Numbered from the stretch's first letter, positions 19,921 to 31,064 are shown. The stretch is 64,000 nt of DNA from Buchnera aphidicola (Chaitophorus populicola) (GCF_964058995.1 NZ_OZ060382.1:62001-126000); one strand, 5' to 3'. Notes: generated from the sequence alone by a model not told the origin. Numbers and translations: made by a program.

Positions 19921-20991
19921 ATGATCAAAAAATTTATATTTCTTGATAGAGATGGTACTTTAATCAAGGAACCTAAAACTGATTATCAAATTGACAATTT
20001 AAAAAAATTTGAATTTGAACCTTATGTAATTTCTGTATTATTAAAATTAAAAAAGTTAAATTATGAATTTATTATGATTACAAATCAAGATGGTTTAGGA
20101 AAAAAAAATTTTCCTATATATAATTTTTATTTATATCATAATTTAATGCTTTCAATTTTTTCATCTCAAGGCATATTTTTTAAAGATATTTTAATATGCC
20201 CTCATTTAGATCAAGATAGTTGTATATGTCGTAAACCAAAATTTGCTTTATTAAATAGATGGATTAAAGATAAAAAAAAAAAATTTATGAAAAATTGTTT
20301 TGTAATAGGCGATCGTGAGTCTGATATGAAATTAGCTAAAAATATTGGAGCTAAAGGTTTAAAGTATGGAATTAATGATCTAAATTGGAAAGATATTTAT
20401 AATGAAATTTTTTATAAAAATAGATTTGCTGCTGTACATAGAAAAACTCTTGAAACTAATGTTTATATAAAAATATTTTTAGATAAAAGAAAAAAAAACT
20501 TTATTGATACAGGAATATTTTTCTTAAATCATATGTTGGAACAAATTTCTATACATTCAAATATTTCTTTTTATATTTATGCAAGAGGTGATATTAATAT
20601 TGATGATCATCATATAGTTGAAGATATTGGAATTACTTTAGGTAAATGTTTATCTAAAGCATTAAGTAAAAAAAAAGGAATTAATAGATATGGTTTTACT
20701 TTGCCTATGGATGATAGCATTGCATCGTGTGTATTAGATATTTCTAATAGACCATATTTAAATTTTAAAGCTAAATTTAAATATCAAAAAGTAGGAGATT
20801 TAAGTACTGAAATGATTTATCATTTTTTTTATTCTTTATCATATTCTATGAATATTACTTTGCATTTGAAATCTCGAGGTTCTAATGATCATCATTGTGC
20901 TGAAAGTTTATTTAAAGTTTTCGGAAAAGCTTTAGGGCAAGCTATACAAATAAACGGAGTTAATATACCTAGTTCTAAAGGTGTTTTATAA
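19921..20991 (+). CDS. hisB: Bifunctional histidinol-phosphatase / IGP dehydratase HisB
   Basis: A 356-residue fusion like that of E. coli (355). The N-terminal HAD phosphatase (1 to about 165) has the nucleophile motif DRDGT with Asp9 and Asp11 and the zinc-binding cluster CPHLDQDSCICRK. The C-terminal imidazoleglycerol-phosphate dehydratase (about 168-356) shows FFLNHMLEQISIHS, DDHHIVEDIGI and NDHHCAES metal motifs. A run of 12 A bases (20272-20283) lies mid-gene in the phosphatase part and keeps the frame as read. Stop and hisH start overlap as TAATG. Confidence 0.97.
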   Translation: MIKKFIFLDRDGTLIKEPKTDYQIDNLKKFEFEPYVISVLLKLKKLNYEFIMITNQDGLGKKNFPIYNFYLYHNLMLSIFSSQGIFFKDILICPHLDQDSCICRKPKFALLNRWIKDKKKKFMKNCFVIGDRESDMKLAKNIGAKGLKYGINDLNWKDIYNEIFYKNRFAAVHRKTLETNVYIKIFLDKRKKNFIDTGIFFLNHMLEQISIHSNISFYIYARGDINIDDHHIVEDIGITLGKCLSKALSKKKGINRYGFTLPMDDSIASCVLDISNRPYLNFKAKFKYQKVGDLSTEMIYHFFYSLSYSMNITLHLKSRGSNDHHCAESLFKVFGKALGQAIQINGVNIPSSKGVL

Positions 20992-21593
20992 TGAATATTG
21001 TTATTTTAGATTCTGGATTTTCTAATTTATCTTCTATTTATTGGTCGATAAAAAGACTTAAATATACTCCAATTATTAGTGATGATCCAAAAATAATTAA
21101 AAATTCTGATAGATTAATTCTTCCTGGAATTGGTACTCCAAGCGCTGTAATGAAAAATTTATCTAATAAAAAATTAATAAAAGTGATTCAAACATATAAG
21201 AATCCTATTTTAGGTATTTGTCTTGGTATGCAGTTGTTTTTTAATTATAGTGAAGAAAGTGAAAATATATCGATGTTAAATATTTTTAAAAATAAATGTA
21301 TTTATAAATTTAATACAAATCAAATTGTCTTACCTCATATGGGATGGAATAAAGTTTATTTCAAACAAAAAAATCCGTTATTTAAAAATATTTGTAATGG
21401 TGAGTGGTTTTATTTTATTCATAATTATATTGCAAATATTAGTTCTGTGACTATTGCTAAAACCTATTATGGTTCTTTTTTTAGTTCAGCAGTACAAAAA
21501 GATAATTTTTTTGGAGTGCAATTTCATCCAGAAAAATCTGGTATAAAAGGTATGTATTTATTAAAAAATTTTTTAGAGATTAATATATCATGA
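20991..21593 (+). CDS. hisH: Imidazole glycerol phosphate synthase glutaminase subunit HisH
   Basis: A 200-residue class I glutamine amidotransferase (E. coli 196). It releases ammonia from glutamine and channels it to HisF. The catalytic Cys77 lies in GICLGMQLFF, and the His-Glu pair in FHPEKSG near the C-terminus; LPGIGTPSAVM (44-54) forms the oxyanion strand. It is translationally coupled on both sides: a one-base overlap with hisB and a four-base ATGA overlap with hisA. Confidence 0.96.
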   Translation: MNIVILDSGFSNLSSIYWSIKRLKYTPIISDDPKIIKNSDRLILPGIGTPSAVMKNLSNKKLIKVIQTYKNPILGICLGMQLFFNYSEESENISMLNIFKNKCIYKFNTNQIVLPHMGWNKVYFKQKNPLFKNICNGEWFYFIHNYIANISSVTIAKTYYGSFFSSAVQKDNFFGVQFHPEKSGIKGMYLLKNFLEINIS

Positions 21594-22336
21594 TCATTCC
21601 ATCTTTAGATTTTTATCAAGGTAAAATAGTACGTTTATATCAAGGAAATTATGGTTTGAAGAAAATATATGAAAAAGATTATTATACATATATACAAAAT
21701 TGTATACAAAATAAAATAAAGAATTTTCATATAGTAGATTTAGATGGAGTACAAAATTCTTATAATAAACAAAATTTTCTATTAAAAAAAATTCTTAAAA
21801 TTAAAAATATTAATTTTCAAGTTGGGGGAGGTATTAGAAAAAAACAAGATATTGAAAAGTTATTTTCTTTAGGTGCTAAAAAAGTAGTTATTGGATCAGC
21901 TATTTTTGAAAAAAAAAATGAAGTTAAGAAGTGGATTAAAGAATATGGAATAGATTCTATTATTTTAGCTTTAGATGTTGTTGTAAAAAATAATTTTATA
22001 GAAGTTAAAATTTCAGGTTGGAAAAAAAATACTGGAAAAGATATACACGATGTTTTATATGATTTTTGTTTAACTGGTGTAAGGCATGTATTATGTACAG
22101 ATATTACAAAAGATGGAACTTTAAATGGTCCTAATATATCTTTATATAAAAATTTAGTGAAAAAGTATCCTTTTATTAATTTTCAATCATCTGGAGGAAT
22201 AAGCAGTTTACAAGATATTCAAGATCTTAAAAGAATTGGTATTAAAGATATAATCATTGGGAAAGCGCTTTTAGAAAATAAATTTACTATTACTGAGGCT
22301 GTAAAATGCTGGCAAAAAGAATTATTCCCTGCTTAG
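21590..22336 (+). CDS. hisA: ProFAR isomerase HisA
   Basis: A 248-residue TIM-barrel isomerase (E. coli HisA 245) that opens the sugar of ProFAR to give PRFAR. It begins [22 protein letters not shown] with the catalytic Asp in the first strand (Asp7), and shows the two half-barrel phosphate sites FQVGGGIR and FQSSGGIS. The second catalytic Asp is in [12 protein letters not shown]. Its 3' end overlaps hisF by 31 bases, in a different frame, as is common in this operon. Confidence 0.96.
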   Translation: MIIPSLDFYQGKIVRLYQGNYGLKKIYEKDYYTYIQNCIQNKIKNFHIVDLDGVQNSYNKQNFLLKKILKIKNINFQVGGGIRKKQDIEKLFSLGAKKVVIGSAIFEKKNEVKKWIKEYGIDSIILALDVVVKNNFIEVKISGWKKNTGKDIHDVLYDFCLTGVRHVLCTDITKDGTLNGPNISLYKNLVKKYPFINFQSSGGISSLQDIQDLKRIGIKDIIIGKALLENKFTITEAVKCWQKELFPA

Positions 22337-23082
22337 ATGTAAAAAATGGGTTAGTAGTCAAAGGGGTTCAATTTAGAAATCATCGTATTGTAGGAAATAT
22401 ATTATCTTTAGTGAATAGATATATTAAAGAAGGTGCTGATGAATTAGTTTTTTATGATATTTCTGCATCTGTTAATCAAAAATTAGTTAATAAAAATTGG
22501 ATTTCTATGATTGCTGAAGTAATTAATATTCCATTTTGTGTAGCAGGTGGAATAAAAACTCTTTCAGATGCAAAAGAAATTTTTGATTATGGGGCTGATA
22601 AAATATCTATTAATTCTCATGCTATTAATAATCCTGATTTAATTACTAAAATTGCAGAAAAATTTGGTGTGCAAGCAGTAGTTATTGGTATTGATTCTTA
22701 TTTTCATAAAATAGAAAAAAAATATTTTGTACATCAATATACTGGAGATTCTCAATATGAAAAAAAAACAGTTTTAGAAACTTCGCAATGGGTTAAAATA
22801 GTACAAAAATATGGCGCAGGAGAAATTGTTTTAAATTGTATGAATCAAGATGGAGTAAAAAATGGATATGATATAAAACAATTAAGAAAAATAAGAAAAA
22901 TATGCAAGGTTCCTTTAATTGCATCTGGAGGAGCTGGTCATATAAATCATTTTTATGATGTTTTTAAATTTTCGGATGTAGATGGTGCTTTAGCTGCATC
23001 TATTTTTCATGAAAATATTATTAATATACATAAATTAAAAAAATTTTTATCTAGTAAAAATATTGAGATTAGAACATGTTAA
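22306..23082 (+). CDS. hisF: Imidazole glycerol phosphate synthase cyclase subunit HisF
   Basis: A 258-residue TIM barrel, the same length as E. coli HisF, that uses ammonia from HisH to form imidazole glycerol phosphate plus AICAR. The start [20 protein letters not shown] carries catalytic Asp11; phosphate-binding FCVAGGIKT and IASGGAGH and the second catalytic Asp in [10 protein letters not shown] are intact. The ATG at 22306 lies inside hisA but has GAGG about 8 bases upstream and gives the exact family N-terminus. Confidence 0.97.
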   Translation: MLAKRIIPCLDVKNGLVVKGVQFRNHRIVGNILSLVNRYIKEGADELVFYDISASVNQKLVNKNWISMIAEVINIPFCVAGGIKTLSDAKEIFDYGADKISINSHAINNPDLITKIAEKFGVQAVVIGIDSYFHKIEKKYFVHQYTGDSQYEKKTVLETSQWVKIVQKYGAGEIVLNCMNQDGVKNGYDIKQLRKIRKICKVPLIASGGAGHINHFYDVFKFSDVDGALAASIFHENIINIHKLKKFLSSKNIEIRTC

Positions 23083-23684
23083 CTGTCAATCAAATTTTAG
23101 ATTTAAATTGGAATAAAGTAAATAATTTAATTCCAATTATTGCGCAAGATATTATTTCTAACCAAATTTTAATGCATGGATATGTTAATCAAAAATCACT
23201 TTTAATTACATTAAAAACAAAAAAATTAACTTTTTTTTCTCGAACTAAAAATCGTTTATGGACAAAAGGTGAAACTTCTAGAAATTATTTAAAAGTAATT
23301 GATCTTGTTACTGATTGTGATAAAGATACTTTATTAGCTTTAGTTCAAGCTGAAGGTGATACGTGTCATTTAAAAAATAAAAGTTGTTTTATAACTAAAA
23401 ATACAAATATTTCTTTTATTTTAGAATTAGAAAAAATTTTAAAAAATTGTAAAAATAATAATAATACTTCTTATACTAGTAGATTATATAAAAAAGGTAT
23501 CAATAAAATTTCTCAAAAAGTTGGAGAAGAAGCAGTAGAATTAGTCATTGCAGCTATTAATGAAGATCGGAAACATGTGCTAGAAGAATGTGCAGATTTA
23601 ATATATCATATATTAGTTTTATTAAATTATAAAAATATAAAATTTATTGACTTAATTAAAATTTTAAAAAAAAGAAATAAATAA
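23076..23684 (+). CDS. hisI: Bifunctional phosphoribosyl-AMP cyclohydrolase / ATP pyrophosphatase HisIE
   Basis: A 202-residue fusion (E. coli 203) covering steps two and three of histidine synthesis. The cyclohydrolase half has [14 protein letters not shown] (55-68) and the metal-binding DCDKDTLL; the residues corresponding to the cysteine ligands are visible as the Cys in DCD and in GDTCHLKN. The pyrophosphohydrolase half (about 110-202) keeps [15 protein letters not shown] and ECADLIYH. It overlaps hisF by 7 bases and closes a complete eight-gene his operon. Confidence 0.96.
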   Translation: MLTVNQILDLNWNKVNNLIPIIAQDIISNQILMHGYVNQKSLLITLKTKKLTFFSRTKNRLWTKGETSRNYLKVIDLVTDCDKDTLLALVQAEGDTCHLKNKSCFITKNTNISFILELEKILKNCKNNNNTSYTSRLYKKGINKISQKVGEEAVELVIAAINEDRKHVLEECADLIYHILVLLNYKNIKFIDLIKILKKRNK

Positions 23685-23819
23685 TTATTTTGTATTATTA
23701 TAAAAACATATTTTTGATAAACATTAAAAGTATCATAAAATTATTATTATAATTATTTTATTTAATATTTTTATATAAAAGTTTTATATAATTAGTATTA
23801 TATTTAGGAGTAGTAAAAT

Positions 23820-25238
23820 ATGTCTTTACAAGAAATTGGTGTAGTAGGAATGGCTGTAATGGGTAAAAATTTAGCTTTAAATATAGAAAGTAAAGGATAT
23901 ACTGTTTCTATTTTTAATAGATCAAAATTAAAAACAAAAGAGGTAATATTATACAATAAAAACAAAAATCTTATACCATTTTTTAAAATTAAAGATTTTG
24001 TATTATCTTTAAAAAAACCTAGAATTATTATATTAATGGTTAAATCTGGACTTCCGACAGATTTAACTATTGATTCTATTATTCCTTATTTAGATGCAGA
24101 AGATATTTTAATTGATGGTGGAAATAGTTTTTATAAAGACACTATAAAACGTAATCTTGTATTATCTAAGAAAAATATACATTTTTTTGGTGTAGGTATA
24201 TCTGGTGGAGAAGAAGGAGCATTAAAAGGACCAGCAATTATGCCAGGTGGAAATAAATTAGTTTATAAGAAAATTTCTAGTTTATTTGAAAAAATTTCAG
24301 CTAAAACAAAAGATAATGAATCATGTGTAAATTATATTGGCACAGATGGTTCTGGTCATTATGTTAAAATGGTTCATAATGGAATTGAATATGGAGATAT
24401 GCAATTGATTGCTGAATCTTATTTTATTTTAAAAAATGCTTTAAATTTTAATAATAAAAAAATTTCTCAGGTTTTTTTTAATTGGAATCAAGGAGAATTA
24501 AAAAGTTATTTAATTAAAATTACTCGAGATATTTTTTTAAAAAAAGATTCTTCTGGAAAATATTTAATAGATATTATATTAGATACAGCTGATAATAAAG
24601 GTACAGGAAAATGGACTAGTCAAAGTGCATTAAATTTAGGTGAACCTTTATCTTTAATTACTCAATCTGTTTTTTTTAGATATTTATCTTCTTTTAAAAA
24701 CCAAAGATTAAAAGCTTCTAAAGCTCTTTTTGGTCCTAAAATTAATACAGATATTTTAGATATACAGAAATTTGTAGAGAATATTAGACGTTCTTTGTAT
24801 TTAGGAAAAATTATTTCTTATGCTCAAGGATTTTCTCAATTAAAAAAAGCTTCTTTAGTACATCATTGGAATTTAAATTATTCAAAAATTGCAAAAATTT
24901 TTCGCGCTGGTTGTATAATTAGAGCTGAATTTTTAAAAGAAATTATTTATGCATATAAAAAAAATAATGATTTGCAAAATTTATTATTAACTCCATATTT
25001 TCAAAATATTTGTAATAAATATCAAAAATCTTTAAGAAAAATCGTGTCTTATGCAGTTACAAATGGTATTCCAATTCCAGCATTTTCTGCAGCAATTTCT
25101 TATTATGATTCTTATAGATCACCTATATTACCAGCAAATTTATTACAAGCTCAAAGAGATTATTTTGGAGCTCATACTTATTCTAGAATTGATAAAAAAG
25201 GTACTTTTCATACGAATTGGTTACATGAAAAAAAATAA
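23820..25238 (+). CDS. gnd: 6-phosphogluconate dehydrogenase
   Basis: A 472-residue enzyme (E. coli Gnd 468) that oxidatively decarboxylates 6-phosphogluconate to ribulose-5-phosphate with formation of NADPH. Rossmann motif [15 protein letters not shown] (7-21), substrate site [19 protein letters not shown] (about 128-146), catalytic [16 protein letters not shown] (about 181-196) and C-terminal [15 protein letters not shown] are all present. AGGAG lies 9 bases before the ATG. It follows the his operon by 135 bases. A perfect 9-bp hairpin at 25249-25270 lies just after the stop, and a stronger one at 25370-25412. Confidence 0.97.
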   Translation: MSLQEIGVVGMAVMGKNLALNIESKGYTVSIFNRSKLKTKEVILYNKNKNLIPFFKIKDFVLSLKKPRIIILMVKSGLPTDLTIDSIIPYLDAEDILIDGGNSFYKDTIKRNLVLSKKNIHFFGVGISGGEEGALKGPAIMPGGNKLVYKKISSLFEKISAKTKDNESCVNYIGTDGSGHYVKMVHNGIEYGDMQLIAESYFILKNALNFNNKKISQVFFNWNQGELKSYLIKITRDIFLKKDSSGKYLIDIILDTADNKGTGKWTSQSALNLGEPLSLITQSVFFRYLSSFKNQRLKASKALFGPKINTDILDIQKFVENIRRSLYLGKIISYAQGFSQLKKASLVHHWNLNYSKIAKIFRAGCIIRAEFLKEIIYAYKKNNDLQNLLLTPYFQNICNKYQKSLRKIVSYAVTNGIPIPAFSAAISYYDSYRSPILPANLLQAQRDYFGAHTYSRIDKKGTFHTNWLHEKK

Positions 25239-25369
25239 TTTTTAAATCTATAATTATACAAATAATTATATAAATAAATTATTTAAAATAAAATTAATTC
25301 AATAGTAAACTGTTATATTTTTCAAATATTCTTTATACTTTTTGTTATATATTATGTTATTTATTATTT

Positions 25370-25412
25370 AACCTTCTTAGAAAAATTTTATTATAATTTA
25401 TCTAAGAAGGTT
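25370..25412. terminator. Perfect 12-bp inverted repeat between gnd and leuA
   Basis: Arms AACCTTCTTAGA (25370-25381) and TCTAAGAAGGTT (25401-25412) pair exactly around a 19-base A+T loop; five T bases follow on the + strand. With four G-C pairs this is one of the strongest hairpins in the window. It lies 5 bases beyond the leuA stop on the minus strand and 130 bases after gnd, so it probably ends both transcripts. Because it borders the leucine cluster, it could instead be a leftover of plasmid inverted repeats. Confidence 0.72.
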
Positions 25413-25417
25413 TTTAA

Positions 25418-26959
25418 TTAAGAATTTTTAATATTTTTTTTTATTTGATTATATTGTAAAATATTATTTAGAACATCTATTATGCTTTTACTTGAGGCTT
25501 TTATGATATCTTTTGATATATTTTTTCCATAAAATATTTCATTTTTATATTTGACTACGATATTTACTTTTCCCCAAATTTTATTTTCTTTGTATATAGA
25601 TTCAATTGTAATTTTTTTTAATAGAAAATTTATATTAGTAATTTTTTTTAATGCTTTATATATTCCATTTATGATTCCATTCTTTGTTGAAAGATTAATT
25701 TTTTTTATTTGATTATTATAAAATATTTTTATATAAATATTTGTTGTTTGAAAAGATTGAACTGTGAAAAAAATTTTTTTTAAAATAATATATTTTTTTT
25801 TAAAAGAATTATTTTTAATGAAAGCAAGCATTTGTAAATCATAATCAAAAATTTGTCCTTTTTCGTCAGCTAGCTTTAAAAATTTTTGATATAATTTTTT
25901 TAAATCATAATCTTTTTCTGTATACCCCATTTCTTGCATTCTATTTTTTACTGCTGCTCTTCCAGAACGAGATGTTAAATTAAATTTAATTTTTTTTAAT
26001 CCAATGTCTTTTGGAGACATAATTTCATAATTTTTTCTATTTTTTATAATTCCATCTTGATGAATTCCAGAAGAATGTGCAAATGCATTTTTTCCAATAA
26101 TAGATTTATTAATAGGAATAGAGATATTACATATATTACTAATAATTTTGCTTGTTTTATAAATTTTTTTATATTTTATATCGGTAAAAAAATTTAACAT
26201 TTTTTTTCGAGTCTTAATCGCCATAATTACTTCTTCTAATGCTGTATTTCCTGCTCTTTCACCTATTCCTGTAATTGTTCCTTCGATTTGACGCGCTCCA
26301 GCTTGAATAGCAGATATAGAATTACCCACTGCCATACCTAAATCATTATGACAATGTACTGATATAATAGCTTGATCAATATTTGGAACACGGATATATA
26401 GTTCTGAAATAATTTTACTAAATTCATTTGGAACAGTGTATCCTACTGTATCGGGAATATTAATTGTTTTTACTCCGTTCTTTATTAGTATTTCTATAAT
26501 TTTACATAAATCATCTATCGATGTTCGACCTGCGTCTTCACATGAAAATTCTATATCATCAGTATATTTTTGAGCTAATTTAACGGATTTTATAGCCATA
26601 TCTTGAATTTCTTTAAAATTTTTTTTTAATTTTGATTCTATATGTAATTTAGAAGTTCCTAAAAATAAATGAATTCTAAAATTATCTAATTTCGACATTG
26701 CTTTTGCAGCAATTATTATATCTTTTTCTACGCATCTTGCTAAACTACATATTGTACTATTTTTTATTTTTTTACAGATTTCTTGTACGGATTTAAAGTC
26801 TCCAGGTGAAGATATAGGAAAACCAGCTTCTATAATATCAATTTTCATTTCTTCTAAAGCTAAAGCAATTTTAATTTTTTCTTGAGTGTTTAAACTAGAT
26901 TGTAATGCTTGTTCTCCATCACGTAGAGTAGTATCAAAAATAATAATTTTTTCTTTCAT
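25418..26959 (-). CDS. leuA: 2-isopropylmalate synthase LeuA
   Basis: A 513-residue enzyme (E. coli LeuA 523) making 2-isopropylmalate from acetyl-CoA and 2-oxoisovalerate, the committed step to leucine. The catalytic TIM barrel shows [10 protein letters not shown] (8-17), metal ligands in [13 protein letters not shown] (about 199-211) and [11 protein letters not shown]; the HSSGIHQDG accessory motif follows. The C-terminal leucine-sensing domain (about 390-513) is present, so feedback control may persist. It lies downstream of leuD, separated by 117 bases, instead of at the head of the operon, and has a 16-base palindrome before its start. Confidence 0.96.
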   Translation of the reverse strand: MKEKIIIFDTTLRDGEQALQSSLNTQEKIKIALALEEMKIDIIEAGFPISSPGDFKSVQEICKKIKNSTICSLARCVEKDIIIAAKAMSKLDNFRIHLFLGTSKLHIESKLKKNFKEIQDMAIKSVKLAQKYTDDIEFSCEDAGRTSIDDLCKIIEILIKNGVKTINIPDTVGYTVPNEFSKIISELYIRVPNIDQAIISVHCHNDLGMAVGNSISAIQAGARQIEGTITGIGERAGNTALEEVIMAIKTRKKMLNFFTDIKYKKIYKTSKIISNICNISIPINKSIIGKNAFAHSSGIHQDGIIKNRKNYEIMSPKDIGLKKIKFNLTSRSGRAAVKNRMQEMGYTEKDYDLKKLYQKFLKLADEKGQIFDYDLQMLAFIKNNSFKKKYIILKKIFFTVQSFQTTNIYIKIFYNNQIKKINLSTKNGIINGIYKALKKITNINFLLKKITIESIYKENKIWGKVNIVVKYKNEIFYGKNISKDIIKASSKSIIDVLNNILQYNQIKKNIKNS

Positions 26960-26969
26960 TTTTTTTCTT

Positions 26970-26985
26970 ATATAACATGTTATAT
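26970..26985. promoter_or_regulatory. 16-bp perfect palindrome upstream of leuA
   Basis: ATATAACATGTTATAT reads the same on both strands and ends 10 bases before the leuA ATG on the minus strand, within the 117-base leuD-leuA gap. Possible readings are an operator, a small mRNA hairpin near the ribosome-binding site, or a vestige of a plasmid junction. A TATAAT on the minus strand (complement 26993-26998) lies just upstream and could be a leuA promoter element. Palindromes are fairly common by chance in A+T-rich DNA, so this is tentative. Confidence 0.3.
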
Positions 26986-27076
26986 TTATTAAATTATAAA
27001 ATTTTAAAGTATAAAAATAGATATTTTTTAATATACTTTTATGTTGATATTTTAAAATTTTTTATTTATTTTAAAA

Positions 27077-27700
27077 TTAAGAATATAATTTTCTATTTTC
27101 TAAATATTTAGGTTGATTATTTTTTTCATAATTAATAATATTTTTAATATATTTAAACGTTAAATCAATATTATCTAGTCCATATAATAATTTTAAACGA
27201 TAATTTTTATTAATTTCGAATGTATATTTTATATTTTTTATAATAATTTTTTGTTTGATTAAATTAACTATACATGTGTTATTTTCATTTTTTTTAATAG
27301 ATGATATTATTTTTTGAACTGTTTTTTCTGTTAATGTAATTAATAATAAATTATTATTGATTGAATTATTATAAAAAATATCTGAAAATTTCGATGCAAT
27401 AATTACTTTAAATCCATAATCTATTAAAGCCCATACTGCATGTTCTCTAGATGAACCACATCCAAAGTTTTTTCCTGTAATTAAAATACTTGAATCTTTG
27501 TATACTTTATTATTTAATATAAATTTTTTATTAATTTTATTTTTTTGATTATTTAAAAATCTCCAATTATAGAAAAGATTTTTCCCAAATCCAATTTTTG
27601 TAGTTTTTTTTAAAAATTGTTTAGGTATAATGATGTCTGTATCAATATTCATAATGTTTATAGGAACGATTGTGCCAGTATGTATAGTAAATTTTTTCAT
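27077..27700 (-). CDS. leuD: 3-isopropylmalate dehydratase small subunit LeuD
   Basis: A 207-residue swivelling-domain subunit (E. coli LeuD 201) that with LeuC isomerises 2- to 3-isopropylmalate. Recognisable: [24 protein letters not shown] (7-30), [20 protein letters not shown] (about 80-99) and [16 protein letters not shown]. Its ATG overlaps the leuC stop by 4 bases, implying translational coupling with leuC. The C-terminal tail is extended and Lys/Asn-rich. Confidence 0.96.
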   Translation of the reverse strand: MKKFTIHTGTIVPINIMNIDTDIIIPKQFLKKTTKIGFGKNLFYNWRFLNNQKNKINKKFILNNKVYKDSSILITGKNFGCGSSREHAVWALIDYGFKVIIASKFSDIFYNNSINNNLLLITLTEKTVQKIISSIKKNENNTCIVNLIKQKIIIKNIKYTFEINKNYRLKLLYGLDNIDLTFKYIKNIINYEKNNQPKYLENRKLYS

Positions 27701-29112
27701 AAAATATTATCCTCACGATAAATTTTTCTTACATCTACAAAATAACCAAATATCGCAGCTGCTGCAGCCATAGAAGGACTCATTAAATGTGTTCGACCTC
27801 CTCTTCCTTGTCTACCTTCAAAGTTTCTATTACTTGTAGATGCGCATCTTTCTTGATAACTTAAGCGATCTTTATTCATACCTAAGCACATAGAACATCC
27901 TGAATTTCTCCATTCAAAACCAGATTGAATAAAGATTTGACTTAATCCTTCTTTCTCTGCTTGCATTTTAACTAAATTTGATCCTGGAACGATAATAGCC
28001 TGTACTTTAGAATGTACTTTTTTATTTTTTACAATTTTAGCTACTTCTCTTAAATCTTCAATTCTAGAGTTCGTACATGATCCTATAAATACTTTATGAA
28101 TAGGTATTTTTTTTAAAGAAGAATTTTCTTTTATACCCATATATTTAAAAGATTTTTTAATTGTTTTTTTTTTGCTTTGATCTAGAAAATAATTTATTTT
28201 AGGTGTTTTTTTATCAATAGAGATAATTTGATCTAAATTCGTTCCCCATGTAATTTGAGGAGCAATAGAAGATATGTCTATATAAAATTTTTTATCGAAA
28301 TGAGCATTTTTATCAGATTTTAATTTATTCCAATATTCTATAGATTTAATCCAATCTATTCCTTTAGGTGCAAATTTTTTATTTTTTAAATAATTGAAAG
28401 TAGTTTGATCTGGTTCTATTAATCCAGATTTAGCTCCCATTTCAATAGCCATATTACATACAGTCATTCTTTCTTCCATAGTAAAATTTTTAATTATTTC
28501 TCCACAAAATTCAATAACATAACCTGAACCTCCGGATGATCCGATTTTTTTAATAATATATAAGATAATATCTTTTGCCATAATTCCTGGTTTTTTAATA
28601 CCATTTATTTCAATTTTCATATTTTTAAATTTATTTTGAGGTATTGTTTGTGTAGCTAATACATGTTCTACTTCTGATGTTCCAATACCAAAAGATAAAG
28701 CGCCAAATGCTCCGTTAGTAGATGTGTGTGAGTCTCCACATACTACGGTCATTCCAGGTAAAATCATACCTTGTTCTGGTGCAATTACATGAACGATTCC
28801 TTGGTTTTTATGTAATATATCATATAATGGTATATTTGAACTTTTACAATTTTTTATTAATTTTTTCATTTGTATTTCAGCTGTTTTTCCAGAAGCTGAA
28901 ATATCTTTTTTTAAAGTAGAAACATTATGATCCATTGTTGCAAAAGTTTTATCTGGTCTACGGACTGTGCGATTTTTTATTTTTAATTCATGAAATGCTT
29001 GTGGAGATGTGACCTCATGTATTAAATGTAAATCTATATATATAATAGATTCTTTATTTTTTGTTTGAATTAAATGAGAATCATATATTTTTTGGTAAAG
29101 TGTTTTATGCAT
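27697..29112 (-). CDS. leuC: 3-isopropylmalate dehydratase large subunit LeuC
   Basis: A 471-residue aconitase-family subunit (E. coli LeuC 466) carrying the 4Fe-4S cluster. Cluster cysteines lie in [13 protein letters not shown] (about 346-358) and [10 protein letters not shown] (about 407-416). The N-terminal [16 protein letters not shown] and MDHNVST, and the middle [22 protein letters not shown], are standard. It starts 2 bases after leuB and overlaps leuD by 4. Its cluster may be supplied by the Suf-type carrier encoded by sufA. Confidence 0.97.
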   Translation of the reverse strand: MHKTLYQKIYDSHLIQTKNKESIIYIDLHLIHEVTSPQAFHELKIKNRTVRRPDKTFATMDHNVSTLKKDISASGKTAEIQMKKLIKNCKSSNIPLYDILHKNQGIVHVIAPEQGMILPGMTVVCGDSHTSTNGAFGALSFGIGTSEVEHVLATQTIPQNKFKNMKIEINGIKKPGIMAKDIILYIIKKIGSSGGSGYVIEFCGEIIKNFTMEERMTVCNMAIEMGAKSGLIEPDQTTFNYLKNKKFAPKGIDWIKSIEYWNKLKSDKNAHFDKKFYIDISSIAPQITWGTNLDQIISIDKKTPKINYFLDQSKKKTIKKSFKYMGIKENSSLKKIPIHKVFIGSCTNSRIEDLREVAKIVKNKKVHSKVQAIIVPGSNLVKMQAEKEGLSQIFIQSGFEWRNSGCSMCLGMNKDRLSYQERCASTSNRNFEGRQGRGGRTHLMSPSMAAAAAIFGYFVDVRKIYREDNIL

Positions 29113-29114
29113 AT

Positions 29115-30206
29115 TTATAATTCCTCAATAAATGATTTAACAATTTCATTTCCCATTTGTTCTGTAGTAATAAAATTTTTATCATTAGAAATATCATATG
29201 TTTTAAATCCTTTCAATAAAGTTTTTTGAATAGCAATATTAATTAAATTTGAAATATTAGTCATTTTAAAGCTATGATTTATTAACATAGAAAAAGATAA
29301 AATTTGTGCAATAGGATTAGCGATATTTTTTCCCTGAATATCAGGTGCAGCGCCTCCTGCTGGTTCGTATAAACCAAAATTTTTTGTATTAATACTTGCA
29401 GAAGGGAGCATTCCAATAGAACCAGTTAAAATTCCGCATTCATCTGAAATTACATCTCCAATTAGATTTGGACATAAAATAACATCAAATTGGTTTGGAT
29501 TTTTAATAATTTGCATGATAGCATTATCAAAATATAAATGAGATAAATGTACTTTAGGATAATTTTTAGAAACTTCATCAATAGTTTTTCTCCATAGTTT
29601 AGAAGTATATAAAACATTTGCTTTATCTATTGATGTAACTTTACATTTTCTTTTTAAAGCTTCATCAAAAGCTATTTTTGCTATTCTTTGAATTTCATAT
29701 TTATGATAAATAGAAGTATCTATTGCATAATGTACTTTTTTGTTTTTAACTTCTTCAGAAGGTTTACTAAAATAAATACCACCAGTAAGTTCTCTAACGC
29801 ATAAAATATTAAATCCATCTTGTATATTTTTTTTTTTTAATGGAGATAAATAATTTAATTTTTTATGTAAAATAGCAAGTCTTAAGTTTGCAAACAAATT
29901 AAAATATTTTCTAATAGGTAACAAGGATGCAATTTCTGGTCTTTTTTCTGAAGGTAATATATCCCATTTAGGTCCTCCTACAGAACCTAATAATATAGCA
30001 TCAGAATTTTTACATCCTATCAAAGTTTTTTCAGGTAAAGCAGTACCATGTTTGTCTATTGCGATACCTCCTATATCATATTCTAAAGTTTGTATATTAA
30101 TACAAAATTTTTTTTTAATGATATTAATAATTTTATAAGTTTCTTGCATTACTTCTGGTCCAATACCATCTCCTGGTAGTACTGCTATTTTATATTTTTT
30201 ATGCAT
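29115..30206 (-). CDS. leuB: 3-isopropylmalate dehydrogenase LeuB
   Basis: A 363-residue NAD-dependent decarboxylating dehydrogenase (E. coli LeuB 363/364). It oxidises 3-isopropylmalate to 2-oxoisocaproate. [13 protein letters not shown] (8-20), [19 protein letters not shown] and the substrate/metal region [23 protein letters not shown] (about 238-260) are intact, as is [13 protein letters not shown] for NAD binding. It is the first gene of a tight leuB-leuC-leuD unit whose promoter should lie in 30207-30482, divergent from dcd. Confidence 0.97.
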   Translation of the reverse strand: MHKKYKIAVLPGDGIGPEVMQETYKIINIIKKKFCINIQTLEYDIGGIAIDKHGTALPEKTLIGCKNSDAILLGSVGGPKWDILPSEKRPEIASLLPIRKYFNLFANLRLAILHKKLNYLSPLKKKNIQDGFNILCVRELTGGIYFSKPSEEVKNKKVHYAIDTSIYHKYEIQRIAKIAFDEALKRKCKVTSIDKANVLYTSKLWRKTIDEVSKNYPKVHLSHLYFDNAIMQIIKNPNQFDVILCPNLIGDVISDECGILTGSIGMLPSASINTKNFGLYEPAGGAAPDIQGKNIANPIAQILSFSMLINHSFKMTNISNLINIAIQKTLLKGFKTYDISNDKNFITTEQMGNEIVKSFIEEL

Positions 30207-30304
30207 ATTTTTTCTACGTAGTTAGTTTGTAATAATAATATTATTATTTAAATATGATTGATCGTATCATATAAATAAATAGTTTAAAACTTTTGAAATA
30301 TAAC

Positions 30305-30330
30305 TTTTTACAAAAATTTTTTTGTAAAAA
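30305..30330. repeat. Perfect 12-bp A+T hairpin in the leuB-dcd divergent region
   Basis: TTTTTACAAAAA (30305-30316) and TTTTTGTAAAAA (30319-30330) are exact reverse complements with TT between. It lies about 100 bases before leuB and 150 before dcd, in a divergent promoter region where a terminator is not expected. It may be a regulatory structure or a boundary scar of the leu insertion. Confidence 0.4.
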
Positions 30331-30482
30331 AATATTTTTTAAATAAATTAAGATAATTTTTTATAGTTTTTTAAATTCTTTAGTTTTATATTAAATTTTT
30401 ATTAATATTAAAAATATTTTTAAGATATAATATTTTAATAAAGATACATGTTAAATAAAATTTTTATTGGAAAAGAAATTAT

Positions 30483-31064
30483 ATGAGATTATGTGATCAA
30501 GATATAAAAAAATGGATTTTAAAAAAAAAGTTAATTATTACTCCTGCTCCTAGTATGAAAAGTATTCGCGGTGCTACTATTGACATACGTTTAAGTAATA
30601 AATTTAGAATTTTTAAAAAATCTCATAATGCTATTATAGATTTAAAAAAATCTTCTAGAAATATTCAATACGTTTTAAAAAAAAATATGAGTGATGAAAT
30701 TTTTATTTCTAATAATAAATCTTTTATTTTAAAACCCAAAGATTTTGTATTAGCATTAACGATAGAAAAAATATTTATGCCAACTAATTTGATTGGATGG
30801 TTAGATGGTCGTTCTTCTTTAGCTAGATTAGGTTTAATGATTCATATGACTTCACATAGAATTGATCCAGGTTGGAATGGAAAAATTGTTTTAGAACTAT
30901 TTAATGCAGGAAACTTTATTTTAGCTCTTACTCCAGGTATGTTCATTGCAGCTTTGAGTTTTGAAATCTTATCTGGTGTTTCTAGTCAACCTTATAATTA
31001 TAAAAATAGATCAAAATATTTTAATCAAGAAAGTATTATTTCTAGTTTAATATATAAAGAATAA
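30483..31064 (+). CDS. dcd: dCTP deaminase
   Basis: A 193-residue dCTP deaminase, same length as E. coli. It converts dCTP to dUTP, the main route to dTTP. Conserved blocks: MRLCDQDIKKW, PAPSMKSIRGATIDIRLSN (22-40), the active-site DGRSSLARLGLMIHMTSHRIDPGWNGKIVLE region (about 110-140, containing the catalytic Glu138) and the C-terminal SSQPYNYKNRSKYFNQE. In E. coli-like gene order as preserved in other Buchnera, dcd follows gnd; here the leu cluster separates them. Confidence 0.96.
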   Translation: MRLCDQDIKKWILKKKLIITPAPSMKSIRGATIDIRLSNKFRIFKKSHNAIIDLKKSSRNIQYVLKKNMSDEIFISNNKSFILKPKDFVLALTIEKIFMPTNLIGWLDGRSSLARLGLMIHMTSHRIDPGWNGKIVLELFNAGNFILALTPGMFIAALSFEILSGVSSQPYNYKNRSKYFNQESIISSLIYKE

